From the NCBI GenBank assembly GCA_002336105.1, contig DDEQ01000046.1, forward strand, positions 27,981 through 41,967: a stretch of 13,987 bases of DNA, read 5' to 3'. This document shows, piece by piece, positions 7,670 to 13,987 of this stretch (position 1 is the stretch's first letter; each line of letters begins with the position of its first letter). The notes beneath the pieces are model-generated. The model was not told where the DNA came from and ran no database searches. It worked only from the letters and a program-made list of their open reading frames with translations. The position numbers and the translations under genes are program-made. This DNA comes from Chthonomonas sp. UBA1950 (lineage in GTDB: Bacteria; Armatimonadota; Fimbriimonadia; Fimbriimonadales; Fimbriimonadaceae).

Positions 7670-8794
7670 TTAGTCTAGCTCGTAATTGATGAGGTAGATC
7701 ATGAAGCAGGTGATTGAGACACCAGCCAACAGGATGAGACTAGGTAAATACGCTCCACCAAAGAAAGAGATCACCATCGCCGGCACCATCCCAATCAATG
7801 AGGCATAACAGCCAATCTTCGCAACAAACCCGATCCAATCTGTTTTCATGATTAGCCCGATGCCGATACCCACTCGGCAGAATGTGATCGTCGCCCACAC
7901 TCCGGCGAATCCTTCTAGCCCGCCATGCATGACTTGAGAGATCAGGTCTATTGACGCAATGATCGTATAGAGAACAGACATGATCATATAGGCGACTTCT
8001 TGCCAGGTGTGATCTGGAATCTTGCCAACGTCTGCGAATGTTCCAACCGCTCGTAGTTTCGAGTTGCAGTGCGAGCAGATCGCCGCGTAAGACATGATGG
8101 GCAACCCGCACTGTGGGCAGGGCACTTGCTGCAAAGCCTGGCTAGGCGCAGCCGTCTTGGGACTAACTACGGCTTTTGTTGGACGTAACAAGTTGGCTAC
8201 GTTAGGATCTTTGCAAAGCAGATCCACATAGGGCTTGACCAAGTTATGTTCACGTTGTTGAAGGTCGATGCCTTCCACAACCTTAACCGCCTTTCTCGTT
8301 TGATCGTATTTAAAGTAATGCGAGAGGAGAAGCGCGGTTGTTTCTCCGTTTAGCGAGTCCAGTTTGTGCGCGCGTGACAGCATTGCTTCCGCCTTGTCTG
8401 GAGCAGAGTCAGTGACCTCCTTCCCCACCGCAATAAGACTATAGACAAGCGCGTTCTTTGAGAGCAGGTGATTCGGTTGGAGAGAAAGGGCTGCGTCTAG
8501 TTCTGGAATCGCGTCTTCAAATCTGTGCGCCATCCCAAGGACATAGCCATACGCATAGCGAATGTCTGGATCTGCCGGGCGAAGAGCAGCCGCCTTCATC
8601 GCCATTTCGATGGCATCATCAAGTGAACCTGCAAGTGCCAACGAAAGAGCGCATCCTTTTAGAAAGTCGGCATTCGCTGGTTGACTAGTAACTAATTGCC
8701 GATACACATAAGCAGCCTCTGCGTATTTCTGTTGTGCATACAGAGCGTCTGCGGCTTCCCGGGTTACGCTCGAAGGATTAGCAGAAGTATTCAT
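7670..8794 (-). CDS. TPR-repeat protein with zinc ribbon and C-terminal membrane helices, function unknown
   Basis: I do not recognise a named family. Residues of about 10-180 are TPR helices, with clear repeats such as ALYAQQKYAEAAYVYRQL, a unit near 45-75 and another near 80-108. These normally bind partner proteins. A proline/alanine linker (205-224) leads to a zinc ribbon with C226-P-Q-C229 and C240-S-H-C243. Four hydrophobic segments follow at about 266-287, 296-316, 321-346 and 350-370, then the tail YELD. If the TPR part is cytoplasmic, as the absence of a signal peptide suggests, the protein is a membrane-anchored scaffold or sensor. The ATG at 8794 has no obvious ribosome site; a TAAAAT box lies 18 bases upstream but lacks a good -35. 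The stop is only 2 bases from the convergent glycosidase stop, and no terminator fits between them. Confidence 0.75.
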   Translation of the reverse strand: MNTSANPSSVTREAADALYAQQKYAEAAYVYRQLVTSQPANADFLKGCALSLALAGSLDDAIEMAMKAAALRPADPDIRYAYGYVLGMAHRFEDAIPELDAALSLQPNHLLSKNALVYSLIAVGKEVTDSAPDKAEAMLSRAHKLDSLNGETTALLLSHYFKYDQTRKAVKVVEGIDLQQREHNLVKPYVDLLCKDPNVANLLRPTKAVVSPKTAAPSQALQQVPCPQCGLPIMSYAAICSHCNSKLRAVGTFADVGKIPDHTWQEVAYMIMSVLYTIIASIDLISQVMHGGLEGFAGVWATITFCRVGIGIGLIMKTDWIGFVAKIGCYASLIGMVPAMVISFFGGAYLPSLILLAGVSITCFMIYLINYELD

Positions 8795-8830
8795 AAAGAC
8801 AAATCCGTTTCTATTTTAGTGCCGTTCACA

Positions 8831-8886
8831 GAACAATTCTACTGAAGTGCAACATTTGCGGATAGTTTGCAGTAGAACTGGTGTTC
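8831..8886. repeat. Imperfect inverted repeat in the gap upstream of the TPR gene
   Basis: TTCTACTG (8837-8844) is the exact reverse complement of CAGTAGAA (8870-8877), with 25 bases between. The outer arms GAACA (8831-8835) and TGTTC (8882-8886) extend it with an asymmetric internal loop. It lies 37 to 92 bases before the TPR gene start. There is no U-tract, so it is not a typical terminator; it may be an operator or a chance repeat. Confidence 0.4.
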
Positions 8887-8899
8887 ACACTGAGAAACG

Positions 8900-8938
8900 A
8901 AAAAGCCTCGACCCGGGTTGCAACCCAGTCGAGGCTTT
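8900..8938 (-). terminator. Rho-independent terminator of the phosphate gene block
   Basis: On the minus strand, AAAGCCTCGAC (8938-8928) pairs perfectly with GTCGAGGCTTT (8912-8902). A second inner stem GGGTT/AACCC lies across a CC/A interior loop, and a run of five T (8904-8900) follows the stem. It lies 26 bases after the pit stop codon, in the right orientation to end that transcript. The stem also has A residues on the other side, but only two T follow on the plus strand, so it is mainly one-directional. Confidence 0.9.
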
Positions 8939-8963
8939 AACATCAGAATAACAATTCAGCAGA

Positions 8964-10169
8964 CTAGATTCTGGAGATCTTCAGAAGTAGGTAGAAGATA
9001 GCGCCAAAGGCTGCCGCGGCGGGCAACGTAAGAACCCAAGCGACAACCATGTTATACGCCACTTGCCACCTGACCGCGCTCAATCGCTTCGATGCTCCGA
9101 CACCGAAGATGCTTCCTGCAATACAGTGCGTCGTCGAAACCGGCATACCAAAGTGGCTTGCCGTCAGAATGACTGCAGCACCAGCAGTCTCGGCTGCGAA
9201 ACCGTTAACAGGCTCAAGACGAATGATCTTGTGCCCCATCGTCTTGATAATTCTCCAGCCTCCAGCAGAAGTTCCAAGAGCCATGGCGATGGCACAACTC
9301 AACTTAACCCAAGTTGGAACGGTAGCTTCCTTCAACATCCCATTACTCACGAGTGCCAAAGTGATGATTCCCATGCTCTTTTGAGCGTCGTTTTGGCCAT
9401 GAGCGAAGGCCATTGATGCTGCCGATAACACCTGAAGTCGACGAAACATGCCTGATGTTCCTGCCGTCGCTAAAGTAATCATAGCCACACCAACAAAGGC
9501 GATGCCTGTGATTTCAAGCAAGAAGAGCGGTGTGATCGTATCCTTGGCTTCAATCTTTTCTTTAGGAACCGTGATGTATTCGTAGGCAAAGTGAAACACC
9601 TTGGTCGCTACGAACAACAAAGCTAACGATCCCAAAATAATCAATGGAATTCTGAAAGTCGTGATGTGATGCGGATGCGCCCTTGCGAACAAGACCGAAA
9701 TGATCACCATCACCGCGCCTCCAAGGATGAAACCGGCCAATGGGGAGGCAACAAGTGGGATCAACACTTTTTGAGTCAAGTGCGACCAGTGCACAACATC
9801 TGGTCCCGCATGCATGATCGCTGCTCCGCAAAGTCCGCCGATCAAAGCGTGCGAAGAACTAGACGGGATGCCGAATTTCCAAGTGATGATGTTCCAGACA
9901 ATTCCGCCTAGAACCGCCGCGAGAACAACGGCCTCGGTTGCCATGCTCGCATTCACAATGTCTCCAGCGATCGTCTTAGCGACCTCGGTTGCAACAACCG
10001 CACCAAGTAGATTGAGGCCAGCCGCCATCAAAATAGCGGTTCCTGGCTTCAATACGCGCGTTGAAACGACAGTCGCAATTGCATTTGCCGTATCGTGAAA
10101 GCCGTTAATGTAATCAAACGCCAATGCGCCGATTACAACCAGCCACATCAGGATGGTTGCTTCATGCAT
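8964..10169 (-). CDS. pit: PiT-family inorganic phosphate transporter
   Basis: Secondary transporter of the PiT family, taking up phosphate (probably as a metal-phosphate complex with protons) across the inner membrane. The family's internal duplication is visible. GFHDTANAIATVVSTR (23-38) corresponds to FAHGQNDAQKSMG (255-267) in the second half, and GIPSSSSHALIGG (100-112) to GMPVSTTHCIAGS (341-353). About ten hydrophobic helices cover the chain, with a polar cytoplasmic-type loop at about 200-212. The 401-residue length is shorter than E. coli PitA (499), as in many bacterial homologues. The ATG at 10169 lies inside the end of the DUF47 gene (8-base overlap) and has no Shine-Dalgarno, so it is probably translated by coupling. 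It is the last gene before the terminator at about 8900. Substrate specificity (phosphate versus sulfate) is inferred from the family and from the PhoU-like neighbours. Confidence 0.93.
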   Translation of the reverse strand: MHEATILMWLVVIGALAFDYINGFHDTANAIATVVSTRVLKPGTAILMAAGLNLLGAVVATEVAKTIAGDIVNASMATEAVVLAAVLGGIVWNIITWKFGIPSSSSHALIGGLCGAAIMHAGPDVVHWSHLTQKVLIPLVASPLAGFILGGAVMVIISVLFARAHPHHITTFRIPLIILGSLALLFVATKVFHFAYEYITVPKEKIEAKDTITPLFLLEITGIAFVGVAMITLATAGTSGMFRRLQVLSAASMAFAHGQNDAQKSMGIITLALVSNGMLKEATVPTWVKLSCAIAMALGTSAGGWRIIKTMGHKIIRLEPVNGFAAETAGAAVILTASHFGMPVSTTHCIAGSIFGVGASKRLSAVRWQVAYNMVVAWVLTLPAAAAFGAIFYLLLKISRI

Positions 10170-10812
10170 ATTTAACGAGAATTGTTCCTAGTATCTTGGC
10201 GATGTCTTCACACTTGTCAACTGCGGTTTCGACTCGGTCAAAAATCTCTTTCCACTTAATGACAGTGAGAACATCTGGGTTCTGTTGGTCGAACAGAGAT
10301 GCAAGAGCGGTTCTGAAAATGTGATCGCTCTCATTTTCAAGCTCATGAATCTGCTCTAGACGGGTTCCCAGAGTTTCAGACTTGTGCAAACCAGTCCGTA
10401 ACTCGCCTACGGCCTCAAGCGTGACATCACTGACGCGAACTAAGAGCTGCGCTAGAGGCTCAAGCTCCGCGCGAGGTCCTGTCAGATGATACAGGTCAGC
10501 GCGAGCAGCTGCTGCTTCGATCATGTCAACAACGTCGTCAAGAGCGTGCGACAGATCCCGCAGATCCTCCTTATCTAAAGGAGTAATAAATGTTGTAGCA
10601 ATCTTGTTCTGCAGTTCGCGAGTCTGAAGATCGCCTTCATGCTCGATCGTAGCGATCGTTTGAGCATGATCGGAGAGTTTGTCGAAATTTTTTACGAGAA
10701 CTAAAAAAGCTTCTGCAGCTTTCTTGGCTGTCCGAGCCTGTGCTTCGAGCAGTCCATAAAAGGCACTCTCATTGCCTAGCTTAATCAAAAATAACCCCCG
10801 GTAGCGACTCAA
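10162..10812 (-). CDS. DUF47 / PhoU-like protein, partner of the PiT transporter
   Basis: Cytoplasmic helical-bundle protein of the DUF47 family, distantly related to PhoU and commonly encoded next to PiT permeases, whose activity it is thought to modulate. Visible family features are LIKLGNESAFYGLLEAQA at the N terminus, IEHEGD (56-61) with an ExxxD metal-type motif, FITPLDKEDLRDL (75-87), LDDVVDMIE (91-99), LENESD (158-163) and EIFDRVETAVDKCEDIA (189-205). The length of 216 residues is normal for the family. The start is uncertain. I chose TTG 10812 because an in-frame stop lies at 10824-10822. An in-frame CTG at 10821 has AAGGAG nine bases before it, whereas TTG has AGGAAG twelve bases before it, so either could be used. 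No ATG is available near the N terminus. Its 3' end overlaps the pit start by eight bases. Confidence 0.9.
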   Translation of the reverse strand: MSRYRGLFLIKLGNESAFYGLLEAQARTAKKAAEAFLVLVKNFDKLSDHAQTIATIEHEGDLQTRELQNKIATTFITPLDKEDLRDLSHALDDVVDMIEAAAARADLYHLTGPRAELEPLAQLLVRVSDVTLEAVGELRTGLHKSETLGTRLEQIHELENESDHIFRTALASLFDQQNPDVLTVIKWKEIFDRVETAVDKCEDIAKILGTILVKYA

Positions 10813-10870
10813 AGAAAGCAGTCACTTCCTCTCCTTGGTATACCCGGCTCACCATTTCCTTAACCGTTTC

Positions 10871-10933
10871 TTTACATTCGAAAATGAAGGTGTTAATCAA
10901 TCCTGGAAGGTTCAAACAAATGAGTTTCAAACA
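10871..10933 (-). promoter_or_regulatory. Possible promoter with an upstream direct repeat, before DUF47-pit
   Basis: On the minus strand TTGATT (10900-10895) and TGTAAA (10876-10871) sit 18 bases apart, each four of six against consensus. Just upstream of the -35 there is a direct repeat TGTTTGAA at 10933-10926 and 10918-10911, with a 15-base period. An activator site here would be in the usual position. The period does not match the 11-base period of PhoB or PhoP boxes, so no regulator is named. Confidence 0.3.
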
Positions 10934-10954
10934 GCGATTTTTAACCTAGAAAGG

Positions 10955-11629
10955 TCAACTGACAATATCACTAGGTATACGCTCGTGACACGTGCGTAAA
11001 CGCTTGGCGATATCAACTGCGTGATCTGCCATGTGCTCGATTGCGTGAAAAATTTCTGCGACTCGTAAATACATTCGAGCCTTTTCGGGCTCCTCTTTGA
11101 TTCTCTCAAGAATTCGGTTACGAGTGATCTTGTAAGCTCTGTCGATCTTGTCGTCGGTTTGGATAATTTCAGCCGCCAGCAACGAATCGTAACTCGTGAA
11201 CAACCTAATACTAGCGGCAGTCGCCGTTGTTGCTTGCTTGGCGATATCCTCGAGTGCTTCTGTCAGCTCGTAGGGAAACTCGCCTTGGAGTTTTCGAACT
11301 CGAACGGCAACCTTCGTCGCCTCGTCTCCAATCTTTTCCAGTTCGGTAACGATTCCTAGTGCGCTTGAAAGGAGCAACGCATCGTTTGCCACTGGTCCTT
11401 CCATGGCTTGAGTGCGAATGACCCTTTGCATGATTCCCTGCTCCATCCGGTCAGACTGAGCCTCCATTTTGAGGATTTCATCCAGCAGGAAATCTTCATC
11501 GGAAGTCACAACTGAAACCGCCATGTCGATCATGCGAAGCACATGCTGTCCGAAAAGAACGACATCGCGTTCGATATCGGCGACAAAGCTGTTATATCGG
11601 ACTCGGTTGACTGGCTGAGGATCGGGCAT
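10955..11629 (-). CDS. phoU: PhoU phosphate-signalling regulator
   Basis: Cytoplasmic helical protein that in other bacteria links phosphate transport to PhoR/PhoB signalling and limits phosphate uptake. It has the two-fold repeat of three-helix bundles typical of PhoU. The metal-binding signature ExxxD occurs in both halves: E98-K-I-G-D102 in TELEKIGDEATKVA and E198-H-M-A-D202 in AIEHMADHAVDIAKR, exactly 100 residues apart. The length of 224 residues is normal for the family. The ATG at 11629 has AAGG seven bases upstream. The gene begins 39 bases after the carB stop and ends 142 bases before DUF47. No pstSCAB or phoR/phoB gene is visible, so here it may serve the PiT system instead. The family call is sure; its signalling partner is unknown. 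Confidence 0.93.
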   Translation of the reverse strand: MPDPQPVNRVRYNSFVADIERDVVLFGQHVLRMIDMAVSVVTSDEDFLLDEILKMEAQSDRMEQGIMQRVIRTQAMEGPVANDALLLSSALGIVTELEKIGDEATKVAVRVRKLQGEFPYELTEALEDIAKQATTATAASIRLFTSYDSLLAAEIIQTDDKIDRAYKITRNRILERIKEEPEKARMYLRVAEIFHAIEHMADHAVDIAKRLRTCHERIPSDIVS

Positions 11630-11668
11630 AGGACTACCTTATATGAAGAACCACACCGATTATTTTGG

Positions 11669-13720
11669 CTAATGAGCGTCGTCTTCTTGCTCAAACGTTC
11701 CGTAATAGTAAGGCGTTCCCGACTCGAACTCGCCAGCGCACGTATCAACCATCTTAAAGACAGGCATCACCTTTTGTCTTTCGATCTCCTGAATAACTAG
11801 CTCAAGATAACTCAGATACTGGCCGATTGTCTTGTCGGTCCAAAGCGTGTGAAGATGCTCAGACACGTAGTTCGCGTGAACACTTCCGACTAACGGTTGG
11901 GCGTCGGACCTTTCTAGATTGCTCTTCACTCGGTCAAGCTTCTCTTCCGAAAGGCCGGAATCCTGAAGGCTTACTACAAAGTTAGCCCTCATATCCTTGG
12001 AAATCTTCAGTTCGGCAGTCGCCGTTTCAGCACCCAGAAGGCTCTTGATCGTGTTTGATGGGAAGCCAATAAGGAAAGCTTCACTGATCAACGCAGATAA
12101 TTCTTCACTATCGCCAAGCGTCTCAAACGCTTTAGTCAAGCGCTTTTCGATCAACAGCAAGTTTTGGATCTTTCGAAGGAACCATGGGTCAATTCGCGAG
12201 ATCTTGTTGATAGTCGGAACATCCCAACCGCGTCTTAACCCTTCGGCAACAGCCCAAAGTCTTTCGTCAGTCGGCTTGTTCAGCTCATGCTTCAAGTCGT
12301 CGTCGTTCATCGGAGCATGACCTTCATCGACGATCACGATCTTATATTCGACTTCTGCAAACTTTTGTTTCAGAGCGGCAAGCTTCTCGCGCGCAGCCTC
12401 TCGACCCTCTTCCTTGGCCGAGCCAAGTGCCTGCATGGTTTCATTAAAGAGCTTTTCGGTCTCCGTCGCTGGCCTTTCGACACGAATGATTCGCGGAGAG
12501 CCTTGGAATTTTGTATGTCGAAGATCTTTCTGTTTGATCTCCAAACCGCGAATTGCCTTCATGAACGCCGCCTCGAAAGATCGGTCAATCGCCATGACCT
12601 CTCCAGTCGCTTTCATCTGTGTGAACAGCGAGCGGTCACCGGACGCAAATTTGTCGAATGGCCAGCGAGGAATTTTGACGATACAGTAATCCAGAGCGGG
12701 TTCGAAGCAAGCCTTCGTGGTGCCAGTCACCTGATTCTCGATCTCGTCGAGAGTCTTTCCGACAGCAATCTTTGCAGAAACTCTGGCAATCGGGTAGCCC
12801 GTCGCCTTTGATGCAAGCGCCGATGAACGCGAAACGCGCGGATTCACTTCGATGATGTAGTAGTCAAAGCTATCCGGGTTAACCGCAAGCTGAACGTTAC
12901 ATCCGCCCTCGATTCCAAGCGACTGAATGATTTTCAGCGATGCTGTTCGAAGCATGTGATACTCGAGGTCGCTCAAAGTTTGCGATGGAGCGATGACGAT
13001 GGAGTCACCGGTATGAACCCCCATCGGGTCCAAGTTCTCCATGTTACAAATCGTAATGCAGTTCCCGGCGCTATCGCGCATGACTTCATACTCGACTTCT
13101 TTCCAACCCAAAAGCGACCGCTCAACCATGATCTGTGAGCGCATCGAAAGCTTGAGACCCTTTTGACCGATCTCCCAAAGCTCGTCTTTAGTGTTTGCGA
13201 TTCCACCACCGGTTCCGCCGAGAGTGTATGCGGGTCGGATAATGCATGGATAGGGAACGATGTCGAGAATCGCGTGGAGTTCATCAGGAGTTTGGATGAT
13301 CCAGCTCTCGGGGACGGGTTCGTTAATCTCACGCATGAGGTTGCGGAAGCTTTCGCGGTCTTCCGCTTTCTTAATTGCGCTTAATGGCGTTCCAAGAAGC
13401 TTGACTCCGTACTTGTCGAGGATTCCGTGATCAGAAAGTTGGGTCGCGAGGTTGAGGCCGGTCTGCCCGCCAAGCGTCGGCAAGAGAGCATCTGGCTTTT
13501 CACGAGCAATAACACGCTCGCAAAACTCAACGGTCAACGGCTCGATGTAAAGAGCATCACTCACCCCTGGATCAGTCATGATCGTCGCCGGGTTACTGTT
13601 GATCAGAACAACTTCGTGGCCTTCTTCTTTGAGTGATTTGCAGGCCTGTGTTCCCGCATAGTCGAACTCGGCAGCCTGGCCAATGACGATCGGACCAGAG
13701 CCGATAACGAGAACCTTCAT
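11669..13720 (-). CDS. carB: Carbamoyl phosphate synthetase large chain, N-terminal half only (split CarB)
   Basis: ATP-grasp synthetase that phosphorylates bicarbonate to carboxyphosphate and combines it with ammonia from CarA, feeding arginine and pyrimidine synthesis. Residues 1-394 match the E. coli CarB carboxyphosphate domain: GSGPIVIGQAAEFDYAG (7-23), GGTGGG (168-173), HTGDSIV (236-242), and EVNPRVSRSSALASKATG (291-308) with metal ligands Q277, E291 and N293. Residues of about 395-683 are the oligomerization domain, ending in MVDTCAGEFESGTPYYYG (657-674), as E. coli does near residue 550. The protein then stops. The carbamoyl-phosphate synthetic and allosteric domains (E. coli about 554-1073) are absent, and phoU starts 39 bases on. 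It is about 130 residues longer than the matching E. coli part because of insertions at about 395-480 and 530-650. ATG 13720 is the first start after an in-frame stop at 13765; it lacks a Shine-Dalgarno and has TACAAT eleven bases before it. Confidence 0.92.
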   Translation of the reverse strand: MKVLVIGSGPIVIGQAAEFDYAGTQACKSLKEEGHEVVLINSNPATIMTDPGVSDALYIEPLTVEFCERVIAREKPDALLPTLGGQTGLNLATQLSDHGILDKYGVKLLGTPLSAIKKAEDRESFRNLMREINEPVPESWIIQTPDELHAILDIVPYPCIIRPAYTLGGTGGGIANTKDELWEIGQKGLKLSMRSQIMVERSLLGWKEVEYEVMRDSAGNCITICNMENLDPMGVHTGDSIVIAPSQTLSDLEYHMLRTASLKIIQSLGIEGGCNVQLAVNPDSFDYYIIEVNPRVSRSSALASKATGYPIARVSAKIAVGKTLDEIENQVTGTTKACFEPALDYCIVKIPRWPFDKFASGDRSLFTQMKATGEVMAIDRSFEAAFMKAIRGLEIKQKDLRHTKFQGSPRIIRVERPATETEKLFNETMQALGSAKEEGREAAREKLAALKQKFAEVEYKIVIVDEGHAPMNDDDLKHELNKPTDERLWAVAEGLRRGWDVPTINKISRIDPWFLRKIQNLLLIEKRLTKAFETLGDSEELSALISEAFLIGFPSNTIKSLLGAETATAELKISKDMRANFVVSLQDSGLSEEKLDRVKSNLERSDAQPLVGSVHANYVSEHLHTLWTDKTIGQYLSYLELVIQEIERQKVMPVFKMVDTCAGEFESGTPYYYGTFEQEDDAH

Positions 13721-13731
13721 TCTAAAATCAG

Positions 13732-13737
13732 ATTGTA
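13732..13737 (-). promoter_or_regulatory. Possible -10 box of carB, giving a very short 5' leader
   Basis: On the minus strand TACAAT (five of six to consensus) ends eleven bases before the carB ATG, with no Shine-Dalgarno between. Transcription would start a few bases before the ATG. No clear -35 is seen in the short gap after the upstream gene. Confidence 0.35.
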
Positions 13738-13762
13738 CCTTTTGGACCCGAGGGCATGCTTG

Positions 13763-13987
13763 CTATTGAGTGAGGAAAAGGATCAGCCAAACAACCGTCC
13801 CAAGTCCCAAGAAGATTAGGCTAAGGCGCTTTAACGCCTTCACCTGTACCGAAAGCCAAACTCCGGTTATCAGAATCACGAGCAAGCCCACTGCAGCGAG
13901 AACGCCAAACCACTTAAAGATAGCGCCACCCTTTGCCTTATGGAATTGCATCATTCGGCGCAACAGACTGCTCTCGCGAACCGTCAA
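13763..13987 (-). CDS. C-terminal part of a membrane protein (5' end outside window), possibly PepSY-TM-like
   Basis: The frame is open to the window edge, so the TTG at 13987 need not be the start; about 74 residues are visible. They contain a basic stretch with MMQFHKAKGG (12-21), then two membrane helices at about 23-46 and 54-72, separated by a short basic loop (KALKRL). The end of the first helix, LITGVWLS, recalls the LTG motif of PepSY-associated membrane helices, but this is weak evidence. The gene ends 42 bases before carB on the same strand and happens to be in the same frame, separated by a TAG at 13765-13763. A small stand-alone membrane protein is the alternative. No function can be assigned. 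Confidence 0.5.
   Translation of the reverse strand: MTVRESSLLRRMMQFHKAKGGAIFKWFGVLAAVGLLVILITGVWLSVQVKALKRLSLIFLGLGTVVWLILFLTQ

Noticed and set aside
7740..8111. Second minus-strand frame inside the TPR gene.
   Set aside because: It overlaps the zinc-ribbon and membrane segment in another frame and has biased, Arg/His/Trp-rich composition without a start signal.
9049..9416. Two overlapping plus-strand open frames inside pit.
   Set aside because: Both are antisense shadows of the duplicated PiT transporter sequence.
11630..11668. The short CarB could be a frameshifted or truncated pseudogene.
   Set aside because: The frame ends at a natural domain boundary, the active-site motifs are intact, and no remnant of the second half follows in any frame before phoU begins.
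12287..12811. Plus-strand open frame of 174 codons inside carB.
   Set aside because: It is antisense to the conserved CarB coding region, with no family motif.
13721..13987. The membrane protein and carB are in the same frame, separated by one TAG, suggesting a read-through fusion.
   Set aside because: Sharing one of three frames is expected by chance, the 14 codons between show no conserved CarB sequence, and CarB begins normally at its first motif.
1..13987. CRISPR array, insertion sequence, toxin-antitoxin or defence system.
   Set aside because: No regularly spaced repeats, transposase motifs or small paired genes of these kinds are visible; the gene content is metabolic, transport and envelope related.

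Overview
This window looks like chromosomal housekeeping DNA from a diderm (Gram-negative-type) bacterium of roughly balanced GC content. The evidence is an LptF/LptG-type permease fragment followed by a complete LptD-type outer-membrane LPS-assembly protein. The phylum cannot be fixed from sequence alone. The gene mix and style would fit an under-studied lineage such as Armatimonadota (Fimbriimonadia-like), but this is a guess and not a demonstrated assignment. No mobile element, phage gene, CRISPR array, toxin-antitoxin pair or defence island was seen.

Layout, left to right. (1) Positions 1-2989 (+): the 3' part of an lptF/lptG-like gene, coupled by a 4-base overlap to an lptD-like gene; together they form an envelope LPS-export unit. 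(2) Positions 3017-3093 (-): an elongator-type tRNA-Met(CAT) with encoded CCA. Its predicted promoter overlaps, divergently, the -10 box of the next gene. (3) Positions 3138-7667 (+): a two-gene unit of an exported M1-like metallopeptidase with an extra C-terminal domain, and 9 bases later a cytoplasmic clan GH-A glycosidase (GH35-like catalytic domain, GH42-like later domain). (4) Positions 7670-8794 (-): a TPR / zinc-ribbon / membrane protein of unknown role, convergent with the glycosidase with 2 bases between the stop codons. (5) Positions 8964-13720 (-): a same-strand run carB (N-terminal half only), phoU, DUF47 (PhoU-like PiT partner) and pit phosphate transporter, ending in a clear rho-independent terminator at about 8900-8938. 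(6) Positions 13763-13987 (-): the C-terminal end of a membrane protein that leaves the window.

Functional reading. The phosphate block holds a low-affinity PiT permease with its DUF47 partner overlapping it by 8 bases, plus a PhoU. No Pst ABC genes or Pho two-component genes are visible here. The carB gene stands out. It encodes only the carboxyphosphate-synthesis half and the oligomerization domain of carbamoyl phosphate synthetase large chain, stops exactly at the normal domain junction, and carries about 130 extra residues in the oligomerization domain. The second synthetase half is not adjacent and must be encoded elsewhere if the enzyme works.

I found no convincing wholly new system. 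The points most worth following up are the split and enlarged CarB, the M1-like peptidase with a shortened zinc-ligand spacing and a C-terminal domain I do not recognise, the TPR/zinc-ribbon/TM protein, and a few regulatory signals (leaderless-type promoters, a direct repeat before DUF47, an inverted repeat before the TPR gene).
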